64,000 nucleotides of DNA from Alkalibacterium sp. AK22. Lineage in GTDB: Bacteria > Bacillota > Bacilli > Lactobacillales > Carnobacteriaceae_A. A program made the translations under genes and the position numbers. Below are positions 30,072 to 38,753 of the stretch, piece by piece. How positions within the stretch are numbered: position 1 is the first letter of the stretch; every line of letters starts with the position of its first letter. The DNA is taken from assembly GCF_000585255.1 (NCBI RefSeq), contig NZ_JANL01000024.1:1-64000 (forward strand), written 5' to 3'. The notes beneath the pieces are model-generated. The model saw nothing but the letters and a program-made list of their open reading frames with translations. It was not told where the DNA came from and searched no databases.

Positions 30072-33000
30072 TTACTTGGTTTCGATTTCGACCAGCAAAT
30101 CGTTGGCCTGGATCTGATCGCCTTCTTTGGCGTATAGATGCTCGACCCGGCCGGCAATCGACGAACGAATCGTTGTTTCCATCTTCATCGCTTCTGTAAT
30201 GACAATCGGATCGCCCTTTTCAACCTTGTCTCCACGCTTCACAAGAACCTGCAAGACGGAGCCCGGCATAGTCGCACCGATATGCCCCTTATTCGAAGGT
30301 TCCGCTTTTTTGCGGACAGCCTTGGTCGTGGTGATGGTTTTGTCCTGGATTTCGATTTGCCTTCCCTGACCATTCAGCTCAAAGTAAAGCACGCGGTTTC
30401 CTTCCAGATCCGGATCACCAATCTGGTTCAGCTTAATAATAAGCGTCTTGCCTTTTTCAAGGTTGACTTCAATCTGTTCCCCCATCCGCATTCCATAAAA
30501 GAAAGTTGGTGTATCGAACTTGTTGACTTCTCCGTACATGTTATAGAAGAAAGTATAGTCGAGGAAAACCTGCGGATACATGATATAGCTGATCACTTCT
30601 TCCCTGTTGGGTTCCCTGTCCAGGTGCTCGGCGAGTTCAGCTTTCACTTTGTCAAAGTCAAGCGGTTCTTTGTACTCTCCCGGCCTGCGGTCCAACGGCT
30701 GTTCGCCTTTAAGCACAATGTGCTGGAGTTTTTCGGGAAAGCCGCCTTCCGGACGGCCCAATTCGCCTTTAAAGAAGCTGACAACTGATTTGGGGAAGTC
30801 GATATCTTCTCCTCTTTCGTAAATATCCGCTTCAGAAAGGTCATTTTGAATCATAAAAAGAGCCATGTCTCCAACTACCTTGGAAGACGGAGTCACCTTG
30901 ACGATATCCCCGAACATTTTGTTCACGAGTGTGTAGGCTTCCTTGATATCGTCCCAGCGTTCTTCCAAGCCAACACCCTTGGCCTGCTGCTTGAGGTTAG
31001 TGTACTGCCCTCCAGGCATCTGGTGCGTGTATACTTCCGTAGAGGCTGCCGGCATGCCTTCTTCAAAATCAGCATAGAATTTGCGGGTATCTTCCCAGTA
31101 GCGGTTCAGCTGTTCGACATTTTTGATGTTGAACTTAGGCGCATGAGAAGTCCCTTCCAGTGCATAATAGAGAGAGCTGATGCTTGGCTGACTTGTTTTT
31201 CCACTTAATGCACTTTGAGCGACATCGACCACATCAACCCCTGCTCTGATAGCCGCCCCATAGGTATAGACACCATTTCCACTGGTATCATGCATATGCA
31301 GGTGAATCGGAATCGATACGGCATTTTTCAGTTCACCAATCAGCCGGTAAGCTGCATGAGGCTTGAGCAAGCCGGCCATATCCTTGATTGCAAGAATATG
31401 AGCTCCCAACGCTTCCAGTTCTTTTGCCATTCGTTTGTAGTAGTCGATTGTGTATTTAGTCTGTGAACTGTCATTGAGATCACCTGTATAACAAATTGCT
31501 GTTTCAGCAATTTTATTCTGATCTCTGACAAACTGAATACTTTTTTCCATCTGCGGTATCCAGTTCAAGCTGTCAAAGATTCTAAAGACATCGATGCCGT
31601 TTTCTGCAGCCAGTCGGATAAACTCTTCCAGCACATTATCCGGCAAGTTCTCGTAGCCGACACCGTTTGATCCCCTGAAAAGCATCTGAAACAGCGTGTT
31701 CGGCATTTTTTTGCGCAGTTTTCTCAGACGCTCCCACGGATCTTCTGTGAGAAAACGGTAGGAAACATCAAAGGTCGCTCCGCCCCACATTTCAAGTGAG
31801 AACAATTCCGGCAAGGCTCTTTCCGTTTCTTCAGCAATGGCCAGCATGTCTTTGGTCCGCATGCGGGTAGCCAGGAGACTCTGATGGGCATCTCTTAAAG
31901 TGGTGTCCGTCATCAAGACAGAATTCTGCTCCCTCAGCCATTTAGCTACCGCATCGGGCCCCTCTTTATCCAGGATATGCTTAGGATAAACAATCTCTTT
32001 CGTGGGCTGAATCAGCTTTTCAGGCATACGGGGTTCTTTGAAGGCCCTTTTCTCCACTTTTCCGATGCCCGGGAAACCATTGACCGTGACATTTCCGATA
32101 TATTTCAGCGATTTGTTTCCCCGGTCTCTCAGCTTGGAATACTCAAACAGTTCCGGTGTCTCATCGATAAAGCGTGTCGATGCCTTGCCTGATGAAAATA
32201 CCGGGTGCTTCAGCACATTGATCAAGAAAGGAATATTGGTTTTGACGCCTCTGATCCTGAATTCAATCAGGGAACGAGTCATCTTCTGAACTGCTTTTTC
32301 ATACGTCAGAGCCTGTACAGACAGCTTGACCAGCAGCGAGTCAAAGAAAGGAGTGACGACAGATCCCTGGAAGCCATTTCCTGCGTCCAAACGGATCCCA
32401 AAACCTCCTGGTGACCGGTAAGTATTGATCTTCCCTGTATCCGGCAGGAAGTTGTTCGCAGGATCTTCTGTTGTGATCCGGCACTGAATCGCAGCTCCGT
32501 TCAACTGAATATCTGCCTGCTCCGGCAGGCCGACCTCGTCAAACAGATGCTTGCCCTGAGCAATAAGAATCTGACTTTGAACAATATCGATTCCCGTCAC
32601 CATCTCGGTGATGGTATGCTCTACTTGAACCCGTGGATTGACTTCGATGAAGAAAAATTCACCGTCTTCCAGCAGAAATTCGACTGTCCCGGCATTGACA
32701 TAATCCACATGCTTCATCAGACGAACAGCTGTTTCACACAGTTCTTCCCGGATAGCCGGGTCTAAATCAACACAGGGAGCGACTTCTACTACTTTCTGAT
32801 GTCGACGCTGGACTGAGCAGTCCCGTTCGTAGAGGTGGACGATATTTCCATGGGTGTCTCCCAGGATCTGGACTTCGATATGCTTGGGGTTGGCTACATA
32901 GCGTTCAACATAAATATCTGCCCGTCCAAAAGCGGCTTTCGCCTCACTTCTGGCCCGTTCAAAGCCTTCCTGAGCTTCCTCTTCGGTATGGGCGACACGC

Positions 33001-33503
33001 ATACCGCGTCCGCCTCCGCCGAGTGCAGCTTTCATCATAATCGGATAGCCATAAGCTGCTCCAAAGGCCTTGACCTCTTCAACTGTTTCGACCGGCCCAT
33101 CTGTTCCAGGAATCGTTGGAATCCCGGCTTCCTTGGCTACTTCTTTAGCTTTAAGCTTGTCTCCAAATACATCCAGGTGTCTGGACTCCGGTCCTATGAA
33201 GGTAATGCCTTCTTCTTCACAGCGCTGCGCAAAGGTCAGATTTTCAGATAAAAAACCGTAGCCCGGATGGATGGCTTCGGCACCTGAGTCTTTTGCAATA
33301 TCAATAATGCTTTCAATATCCAGATAGGCATCAATCGGCTTCTTGCCCTTCCCCACAAGATAGGCCTCATCTGCCTTGAAACGATGCACACTCGCTTCAT
33401 CTTCTTGGGCATAGATACCGACGGTGCTTATGTTCAGTTCATGCAGTGCCCGAAATATGCGAATGGCGATTTCGCCTCTGTTAGCTACCAGTACTTTTTT
33501 CAT
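30072..33503 (-). CDS. pyc: Pyruvate carboxylase
   Basis: A biotin enzyme that adds bicarbonate to pyruvate with ATP to give oxaloacetate. The 1143 residues show all parts in order: biotin carboxylase/ATP-grasp (1-450, 'KAALGGGGRGMRV'), carboxyltransferase (about 530-800, 'DTTLRDAHQSLLATR' near 535), the PC tetramerisation region, and a C-terminal biotin carrier domain with the biotinyl lysine in 'EAMKMET'. Its oxaloacetate could feed aspartate, the substrate of the decarboxylase encoded 9 kb away; that link is inference. Monocistronic. Confidence 0.97.
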   Translation of the reverse strand: MKKVLVANRGEIAIRIFRALHELNISTVGIYAQEDEASVHRFKADEAYLVGKGKKPIDAYLDIESIIDIAKDSGAEAIHPGYGFLSENLTFAQRCEEEGITFIGPESRHLDVFGDKLKAKEVAKEAGIPTIPGTDGPVETVEEVKAFGAAYGYPIMMKAALGGGGRGMRVAHTEEEAQEGFERARSEAKAAFGRADIYVERYVANPKHIEVQILGDTHGNIVHLYERDCSVQRRHQKVVEVAPCVDLDPAIREELCETAVRLMKHVDYVNAGTVEFLLEDGEFFFIEVNPRVQVEHTITEMVTGIDIVQSQILIAQGKHLFDEVGLPEQADIQLNGAAIQCRITTEDPANNFLPDTGKINTYRSPGGFGIRLDAGNGFQGSVVTPFFDSLLVKLSVQALTYEKAVQKMTRSLIEFRIRGVKTNIPFLINVLKHPVFSSGKASTRFIDETPELFEYSKLRDRGNKSLKYIGNVTVNGFPGIGKVEKRAFKEPRMPEKLIQPTKEIVYPKHILDKEGPDAVAKWLREQNSVLMTDTTLRDAHQSLLATRMRTKDMLAIAEETERALPELFSLEMWGGATFDVSYRFLTEDPWERLRKLRKKMPNTLFQMLFRGSNGVGYENLPDNVLEEFIRLAAENGIDVFRIFDSLNWIPQMEKSIQFVRDQNKIAETAICYTGDLNDSSQTKYTIDYYKRMAKELEALGAHILAIKDMAGLLKPHAAYRLIGELKNAVSIPIHLHMHDTSGNGVYTYGAAIRAGVDVVDVAQSALSGKTSQPSISSLYYALEGTSHAPKFNIKNVEQLNRYWEDTRKFYADFEEGMPAASTEVYTHQMPGGQYTNLKQQAKGVGLEERWDDIKEAYTLVNKMFGDIVKVTPSSKVVGDMALFMIQNDLSEADIYERGEDIDFPKSVVSFFKGELGRPEGGFPEKLQHIVLKGEQPLDRRPGEYKEPLDFDKVKAELAEHLDREPNREEVISYIMYPQVFLDYTFFYNMYGEVNKFDTPTFFYGMRMGEQIEVNLEKGKTLIIKLNQIGDPDLEGNRVLYFELNGQGRQIEIQDKTITTTKAVRKKAEPSNKGHIGATMPGSVLQVLVKRGDKVEKGDPIVITEAMKMETTIRSSIAGRVEHLYAKEGDQIQANDLLVEIETK

Positions 33504-33633
33504 TCCGTTTCACCTCAACCTTATCTGTTTCTTCTATTTATTCTATCTTTTCTCTCTTAAATCCCATTTTACCAGAGTTTGACCGTGAACGAAAAATTAT
33601 TTTCATGACAGGCCCATGACACTAGGTTTTCCG

Positions 33634-33662
33634 AAAAAACGCCGTCTCAGCAGACGACGTTT
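33634..33662 (-). terminator. Terminator overlapping the stop of the GGDEF gene
   Basis: A stem around cgtct/agacg (33639-33648 with 33653-33662, one mismatch) includes the last codons and stop of the gene, then six T on the minus strand. Confidence 0.72.
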
Positions 33663-34732
33663 CGGCCCTTCTGTTTAGCTCGGTAGAGTTTCTTATCTGC
33701 TAAAGGCATCAACTGGTCCAATTCGGCTACTGTCAGAGGATATTGACTGATCCCTGCTGAAATGGATGTATAGATCTCTGTCTGATCATTGATTCCGAAA
33801 GCATGCTGTTCGACTTTGGCCCGGCAGGCTTCCGTCAGCACCCACGTCTCTTCCAGAGTCTTGTCTGCCAGCAGAACAACAAATTCTTCTCCACCCTTTC
33901 GAAACACATGAGCTTGCTTGCCAAAGGCTGACTGGAGCAGACCGGCCAGTTCAATCAGAATGAAGTCCCCTGCCGCATGGCCGTAGCGGTCGTTGATTGA
34001 CTTGAAGTGGTCGATGTCAATCATGATTAAAGACAATTCTTTTCTTTCAGGACCAATCTGCCTTTTCAGCTGACTGAAGGTTTGATTAAAGGTTCGGACA
34101 TTTTTCAGTCCGGTCAGGTAGTCCACAGAAGCTTCTATCTGATACTTTCTGAGCAAATACTCTGTTGCACGAATATAGTTCATAAAAAACACAGCAAACA
34201 AACCGCCCGAAAGCGAAACAATCCAGTAAACGACATACAGCGGATAGTAGAGAGTCAGCCATTGTACCCGGAATATAAACACCACTGTATACAAAAACGT
34301 TGCATAAAGAATCATCACTGACGATTTGATTGCCAGCCCGCTATGGTCTTTCATAAGGGCATCGATACTCACCAGTCCGATGTACAAAACAGCAACGGCT
34401 GCCAGTGCCACGTAGGCCATAGTATCCACGCTGTAAAGAAAACGTCCTGCTCCAATTAATGCCGTGCTGATCAGGGCTTGACGGCGACCAACAAACAGAA
34501 CCATCAGAATAATGGGCAGATGGCGGAAATCTGCTATGGTCTCACCGGCAAGTTCAATAGAAAAACGCATCAGAATTACTCCCATGATCCCTCCACTCAG
34601 GCCGTCCAGAAGCATTTTGCTCCAACCCGGCAGCCGGCTTTCATCATTCCTCCATCTGAAATGCATAAATATAAAAATCAGCGAGATGACCAGGCTCACA
34701 TTAATAACCAAATCTTCCAGCAGGCTTGACAT
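33647..34732 (-). CDS. Membrane-bound diguanylate cyclase (GGDEF)
   Basis: Likely makes c-di-GMP from two GTP. Residues 1-190 hold 5-6 transmembrane helices of the 5TM sensor type; residues 200-361 form a GGDEF domain with the signature GGEEF ('RKGGEEFVVLL'), the metal-binding 'MIDIDHFKSIND', 'GHAAGD', and the end block 'ADKKLYRAKQKGRN'. All catalytic positions look intact. No RxxD inhibitory site is found before GGEEF, so product feedback at that site is unlikely. It stands alone, with no EAL, HD-GYP or PilZ gene in the window. Confidence 0.9.
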   Translation of the reverse strand: MSSLLEDLVINVSLVISLIFIFMHFRWRNDESRLPGWSKMLLDGLSGGIMGVILMRFSIELAGETIADFRHLPIILMVLFVGRRQALISTALIGAGRFLYSVDTMAYVALAAVAVLYIGLVSIDALMKDHSGLAIKSSVMILYATFLYTVVFIFRVQWLTLYYPLYVVYWIVSLSGGLFAVFFMNYIRATEYLLRKYQIEASVDYLTGLKNVRTFNQTFSQLKRQIGPERKELSLIMIDIDHFKSINDRYGHAAGDFILIELAGLLQSAFGKQAHVFRKGGEEFVVLLADKTLEETWVLTEACRAKVEQHAFGINDQTEIYTSISAGISQYPLTVAELDQLMPLADKKLYRAKQKGRNVVC

Positions 34733-34860
34733 CCCCTCACCCTTTCATAATTTGAACGTATCTGCCTGATCTTTCTTCAGTTTATCACCTGCTTAGATAA
34801 TCAACAAACCTTCTATGCCGGCAAAACTATTTTTGATAACTAAAGTGACAGGAATAGTAC

Positions 34861-34898
34861 AAAAAACCTCAAAAGCATCTGACTGCTCTTGAGGTTTT
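34861..34898 (-). terminator. Terminator of znuB
   Basis: A 15-bp stem (34863-34877 with 34884-34898, one mismatch) and 6-nt loop lie 8 bp behind the znuB stop, with a T tract on the minus strand. Confidence 0.82.
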
Positions 34899-34905
34899 CG
34901 CCAAT

Positions 34906-35772
34906 TTATTTTGTTTGTGAAATATCTCCTGTAAGGTCTCGTCGTCCATTTAGACGTTCCTGCCTCACTCTAGAAAAAAGCTTTTTCCCTAGAGATGTCA
35001 AAGCAAAAATACTGATAAAAATTAAAGTGATGGATGCACCAGGCGGCGTGCCGTACTGATATGAGCCTATCAGTCCGCTCAGCATGCCGACAATGGCAAT
35101 GATAATCCCAATTAGGATCACGCCATTGAAGCTTTTACTCAAGCGCATTGAAATGGCTGCCGGAAGGACAATGATTGCCGATACCAGCAGAGCTCCAACG
35201 ATCGGCATCACGACAGCAATTGTCACGCCCGTCAGCACATTGAACAGAATCGACATGGTCTTGACCGGCAGACCCGCTGTAAAGGCCGTATCTTCATCAA
35301 AAGTAAGAATGTACATCGGCTTTCTAAAAATAATGTACAGCAAGCCGATGGCTACTGTCAGCATAAGCAGCAGCCAGATTTGCTGCTGACTTATAGTTAC
35401 GATGGAGCCGAATAGAAACTGGTTGATGCTCATGTTCGCTCCACTCTCGTTCAAACTCATCAGCACTAGGGCTACAGCCATTCCACCGGACATCAGCATG
35501 GCTATGGAAATCTCCGAATAAGTCCGGTAAACCATTCTCAAGTACTCCAGTAAAACTGCCACAATCCCCACAACCAAAATATTTGTCCAGGTCGGATCGA
35601 CACCGAGAAGCAAACCTAAAGCCACTCCTGCCAGTGACACATGCGACAGCGTATCTGCCATCAGTGACTGACGTCTTAAAATCAGAAACAACCCGAGGAT
35701 AGGTGCAATTAGCGAGATGAGGAATGATGCTTGGAAGGCTCTTTGCATGAATCCATAGAAAAACATCTCCAC
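34906..35772 (-). CDS. znuB: Zinc/manganese ABC transporter permease (ZnuB/AdcB type)
   Basis: An ABC-3 family permease with about eight to nine membrane helices across 288 residues ('GLFLILRRQSLMADTLSHVSLAGVALG' region near residues 27-53 is the family signature). It would pair with ZnuC to import zinc. The start is a GTG at 35772 with AAAGGAGG 7 nt upstream; that places the start 64 bp inside znuC. Neighbouring Zur boxes argue for zinc rather than manganese. Confidence 0.9.
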   Translation of the reverse strand: MEMFFYGFMQRAFQASFLISLIAPILGLFLILRRQSLMADTLSHVSLAGVALGLLLGVDPTWTNILVVGIVAVLLEYLRMVYRTYSEISIAMLMSGGMAVALVLMSLNESGANMSINQFLFGSIVTISQQQIWLLLMLTVAIGLLYIIFRKPMYILTFDEDTAFTAGLPVKTMSILFNVLTGVTIAVVMPIVGALLVSAIIVLPAAISMRLSKSFNGVILIGIIIAIVGMLSGLIGSYQYGTPPGASITLIFISIFALTSLGKKLFSRVRQERLNGRRDLTGDISQTK

Positions 35773-36425
35773 GGCGAATCCTCCTTTCTGATTAATTCAA
35801 TATGCTTATTGGCATAGTGACGGAGTTCCTCATGGTCGTGGGTGACCATCAAAATCCCTTTCCCGTGCTCTTCGCTGTTATGTTTGAGTAATTTGTAAAA
35901 TTCCTCTCTGGAATGAATATCCATACCCGTCGTCGGTTCGTCGAGTACAAACAAATCCGGATCGGTAGCAAAAACTCTGGCCAGAGAAATCCGCTGTTTC
36001 TGACCGCCGGACAATTCACCAATTTTTTTGTGGCGCATGTCCCACATGCCGACCGACTCCAAAGATCTCCGAACATGTTCCTTGTCTTCCTTATCTAACT
36101 TTTTAAACCACTTGCCTCGCGGATAGCGTCCGGACTGGACCAGTTCCAAAACGGTGCTGGGAAAGCCGGCATTGAAAGAAGACACTTGCTGCGGTACGTA
36201 GCCAACAACCAGGTCTGTCCCCCAGCGATTTTCTCTGGAAAGCGAGACGGATCCCCGTGAAGGCTTTAGTAGACCCAATATATTTCTAAGCAGCGTCGTT
36301 TTGGCTGCCCCATTTTCTCCAGTAAGCATGACAAAATCTCCCGAATTGACTTCGAAAGATATGTTTTCTAGCACCGGTTCATCTTCATAGTGAAACGCAA
36401 GATCATCTACTTTGATGTACTGCAT
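35709..36425 (-). CDS. znuC: Zinc ABC transporter ATP-binding protein (ZnuC/AdcC type)
   Basis: 238 residues with Walker A 'GENGAAKTT', signature 'LSGGQKQRISLAR', Walker B 'LFVLDEPTTGMD' and the switch His ('VTHDHEEL'). The Ala-Ala in Walker A in place of the usual Gly is the form also seen in AdcC of streptococci. Its 3' end overlaps znuB by 64 bp. It is split from znuA by a hairpin terminator, and an isolated TATAAT (36459-36464) lies upstream, so a separate promoter is possible. Confidence 0.92.
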   Translation of the reverse strand: MQYIKVDDLAFHYEDEPVLENISFEVNSGDFVMLTGENGAAKTTLLRNILGLLKPSRGSVSLSRENRWGTDLVVGYVPQQVSSFNAGFPSTVLELVQSGRYPRGKWFKKLDKEDKEHVRRSLESVGMWDMRHKKIGELSGGQKQRISLARVFATDPDLFVLDEPTTGMDIHSREEFYKLLKHNSEEHGKGILMVTHDHEELRHYANKHIELIRKEDSPWRCFSMDSCKEPSKHHSSSR

Positions 36426-36512
36426 GTTTTATCGACCTTTCTAAACTATCATCACTTTATTATAACCGATTTCAACCGGAATACCACCCCTCAGTCTACA
36501 AACAGACGAAAA

Positions 36513-36533
36513 GAGTGCCATGTTAGGGCACTC
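36513..36533 (-). terminator. Terminator between znuA and znuC
   Basis: GC-rich 7-bp stem (36513-36519 with 36527-36533) and 7-nt loop 13 bp behind the znuA stop, with TTTT on the minus strand and a longer T run on the plus strand. It is weak enough to allow read-through into znuCB. Confidence 0.65.
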
Positions 36534-36545
36534 CTGTTTTTTGTC

Positions 36546-37769
36546 TTAGTAGATACTTTGCTGCAAGGCTTCAAGATTCTCGCGCATGGCCTCAATATAA
36601 CCTAAATCATTGGCCTGAAGCTCTTCTGACAGTGTTTCCAAGTCGTGCAGTACAGCTGTTTCTGTTCCCGTTTCGTTAGCTACGGTCTGAGCAATAGATG
36701 AATTAGCCCCTTGCTGATAGAAAATTACAGGCACGCCTGTATCTTCGACAATCTGGTTAATTTCAGCTATACGGGATGGGCTGGGCTCCACTTCTGTCGA
36801 CAGTCCTCCAATAGCTACTTGCTCTAGATTATACCGGGCTGCAATATAGCCAAAAGCCTGATGCTGGACAACAAAGGTCCGGTTTTCAGCTTCTGCAAAG
36901 GTTGATTCAAAGTCCTCATGTAGGGCCTGCAGTTCAGCAATGAAGCGCTCCGCATTCTCTGAATAATATGACTCATGTTCCGGATCGATTTCGACCAGCG
37001 CTTCTTCAATCATGCGGACCTGGTCCTGAGCAAGAACGGGATCCAGCCAGATATGCGGATCTTCTCCTTCGTGGTCATCAATGTGGATATGAGCGATTTC
37101 GGACTGTCCAACGGGTTCTCCTGCCGCATCCAAAGCCACAGCCTGGACAAAAAAGTCTTCTCCGTCAGACACCTTTTCAAACCGGTCGTCTGTGAGTTCA
37201 CTCATCAGCTCCCAGTTCCCGGAAGGCTCCTTGACGTGCCATTCCCAGTTCCCGGCTTCTTCATTCTGTGCTCTTAAGGTCACCGTATCCCCCGTATGAT
37301 AATGGCCGGCTACGCCGATCACTGTGACGTTTTCAGGTTCATTACTGACTGGCTCCACTTCTGACACATCCAGACGCTCGCCAGCAGCCGGTGCCTCCCG
37401 GTGATCAGCACTTTCCAGTCCGTCAGCCAGTCTGACAACGGTCAGCTCATCATTCTCGACTGTATTCAGTAGGCTCTCTGCCCAGAACTCCATATCTTCA
37501 CTGGAGAAGGCGAACATATCCGCATTGCTGACCGCCGTAACGTCTCTAGCACTTGGCTCATAAGTATGCGGATCCGCCCCGCTTCCGACCATCAACGATA
37601 CGTCAGCACGTTCTCCGGCAACCTGCTGAGTAAATTCATAAACCGGATAAAAAGAAGTGACAATATTCAGCTGGTTCTCATTGCCCCCTTCATCTGCTGT
37701 ATCTGCGCATGCACTTGCAACTGAAGCTGACGCTATCAGCAGCAGAAGCCATCCTATTCTTTTTTTCAT
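36546..37769 (-). CDS. znuA: Zinc-binding ABC transporter lipoprotein with inserted HYHTG domain
   Basis: A ZnuA/AdcA-type substrate-binding protein. The signal peptide ends at C21 (lipobox-like ASAC). The N-lobe has the metal ligand H68 ('GADPHTYEPS'), the C-lobe has H239 ('DPHIWLDP') and H303 ('QHQAFGYI'). Between the lobes, at residues 147-233, where other family members carry a His-rich loop, lies an inserted domain of about 85 residues with H156-Y-H158-T-G, paired tryptophans (W175, W177, W186) and the end 'HIHIDDH'. That domain is homologous to the C-terminal half of the lipoprotein encoded upstream. I start at the ATG 37769 with AAAGGAG 9 nt upstream. No C-terminal ZinT domain is present. 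Zur box at the promoter. Confidence 0.93.
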   Translation of the reverse strand: MKKRIGWLLLLIASASVASACADTADEGGNENQLNIVTSFYPVYEFTQQVAGERADVSLMVGSGADPHTYEPSARDVTAVSNADMFAFSSEDMEFWAESLLNTVENDELTVVRLADGLESADHREAPAAGERLDVSEVEPVSNEPENVTVIGVAGHYHTGDTVTLRAQNEEAGNWEWHVKEPSGNWELMSELTDDRFEKVSDGEDFFVQAVALDAAGEPVGQSEIAHIHIDDHEGEDPHIWLDPVLAQDQVRMIEEALVEIDPEHESYYSENAERFIAELQALHEDFESTFAEAENRTFVVQHQAFGYIAARYNLEQVAIGGLSTEVEPSPSRIAEINQIVEDTGVPVIFYQQGANSSIAQTVANETGTETAVLHDLETLSEELQANDLGYIEAMRENLEALQQSIY

Positions 37770-37826
37770 GACCATAAACTCCTTTTAATACGTCCTCTTA
37801 TCTTTTCGCTATTATTTGTGCTCTGT

Positions 37827-37847
37827 AAATCGTAATCATTACGACAG
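37827..37847 (-). promoter_or_regulatory. Zur box of znuA
   Basis: The core TCGTAATCATTACGA (37830-37844) is a perfect palindrome and fits the Bacillus Zur consensus; 18 of 20 defined positions of the full 21-bp box agree. It lies directly downstream of the -10 element, where a bound repressor would block transcription. Confidence 0.85.
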
Positions 37848-37849
37848 AT

Positions 37850-37879
37850 AAACTACCACGTCTGTGGCTCTTTTGTCAA
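37850..37879 (-). promoter_or_regulatory. Promoter of znuA
   Basis: Minus-strand TTGACA (37874-37879), 18-bp spacer, TAGTTT (37850-37855), with the Zur box covering the expected start point. Confidence 0.65.
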
Positions 37880-37936
37880 GCCTCTCTCAGCCTGCAAAAA
37901 AGCGGCGAACCTAGTCGCCGCTTCCCAAACAAATGC

Positions 37937-38518
37937 TTAATGATTGTCTACTTCCAATTCAACGGCTGCTGACTGGGCAAAGGCATCATGTGCATCATCA
38001 TATAGTACTGCTTTAATTTCCATTGATTCTTCTGGTGCTTCAAAGACCAGTTCTTCGCTATGCTGTCCGGAAATCATTTCCCAGTCCGCAGAGTCATCCG
38101 CTCTCATGTACCAGTGCCAGTCATCATATCCATTGTCATCTTCAATGACAGCAGTCCACTCAACTAGTTCACCTGTATGATAGTGGTGAGAGATTCCTTC
38201 GATTTCAACAGTTTCCTGCACATCAGCCTCGCCGTGCGCATGATCATGGTCATGATCTTCGTCGTCGTGATCGTGGTCGTGATCTTCATCGTCATGATCG
38301 TGGTCGTGATCTTCGTCGTCATGATCGTGGTCGTGATCTTCGTCGTCATGATCATGGTCGTGATCTTCGTCGTCATGATCATGGTCGTCCGCTTCTGAAG
38401 AGTCATCCACTACCTCTACAGTTTCCTCATCCGCTGTTTCTTCTTCTGCTGCATCACATGCTGCTAAGTACAGGCTAAGCAGGGCTACGCTTGATAACTT
38501 GATCCATTTGCTATTCAT
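37937..38518 (-). CDS. Zur-controlled lipoprotein with His/Asp repeats and HYHTG domain
   Basis: 193 residues from the ATG 38518 (GGAGG 8 nt upstream). Signal peptide with lipobox LAAC at residues 18-21, an acidic linker, then residues 45-95 of near-perfect DHDHDHDDE-type repeats, and a C-terminal domain (101-193) with H111-H112-Y-H114-T-G, W134/W136, W146 and the end 'LEVDNH'. The C-terminal domain aligns along its length with the insert in ZnuA next door. The repeats should bind many Zn ions. I infer an extracellular zinc-capturing protein that passes zinc to ZnuA, similar in idea but not in sequence to AdcAII/Pht proteins. No named family recognised. Confidence 0.85.
   Translation of the reverse strand: MNSKWIKLSSVALLSLYLAACDAAEEETADEETVEVVDDSSEADDHDHDDEDHDHDHDDEDHDHDHDDEDHDHDHDDEDHDHDHDDEDHDHDHAHGEADVQETVEIEGISHHYHTGELVEWTAVIEDDNGYDDWHWYMRADDSADWEMISGQHSEELVFEAPEESMEIKAVLYDDAHDAFAQSAAVELEVDNH
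38239..38388 (-). repeat. 27-bp tandem repeat coding for a His/Asp tract
   Basis: About five and a half copies of a 27-bp unit (9 codons, pattern H-D-H-D-D-E-D-H-D) lie in frame in the lipoprotein gene. Copies differ by single third-position changes only (for example gtg/atg on the plus strand), which suggests recent duplication and possible copy-number change. Confidence 0.88.
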
Positions 38519-38546
38519 TACTATCTCCTCCATTACTTTTCGATAC

Positions 38547-38567
38547 AAATCGTAATCTTTACGGTTT
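38547..38567 (-). promoter_or_regulatory. Zur box of the His/Asp lipoprotein gene
   Basis: A 21-bp element that agrees with the Zur consensus (AAATCGTAATNATTACGATTT without the N) at all but two positions; core at 38550-38564. It lies just downstream of the -10, as at znuA. Confidence 0.8.
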
Positions 38568-38569
38568 AC

Positions 38570-38599
38570 ATTAAACCATGCCCCGGCTTGCCTTGTCAA
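38570..38599 (-). promoter_or_regulatory. Promoter of the His/Asp lipoprotein gene
   Basis: Minus-strand TTGACA (38594-38599), 18-bp spacer, TTTAAT (38570-38575). Same geometry as the znuA promoter. Confidence 0.65.
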
Positions 38600-38686
38600 C
38601 AGCAAAGTCTAAAAAATCAGTTTTGCTCTGCTAAAACTGTATCCTGACTTGCACTCGGCGTTTCTAGACCCATGAGCCCTACAAAA

Positions 38687-38711
38687 AAAGTCGGACCTCT
38701 AAGTCGACTTT
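38687..38711 (-). terminator. Terminator behind the ispE remnant
   Basis: 7-bp stem (38687-38693 with 38705-38711) and 11-nt loop followed on the minus strand by a T tract (complement of 38683-38689). Confidence 0.72.
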
Positions 38712-38753
38712 ACATTCTTGAGTTCTTATATTGTGCGGACCAGATAAACTTCC

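Noticed and set aside
38239-38388. CRISPR array
   Set aside because: Repeats are contiguous 27-bp units without spacers and are in frame in a coding sequence.
38177-38398. Plus-strand hydrophobic frame opposite the His/Asp repeat
   Set aside because: It is the antisense reading of the repeat (Asp/His codons read as Val/Met/Ile) with no start signals.
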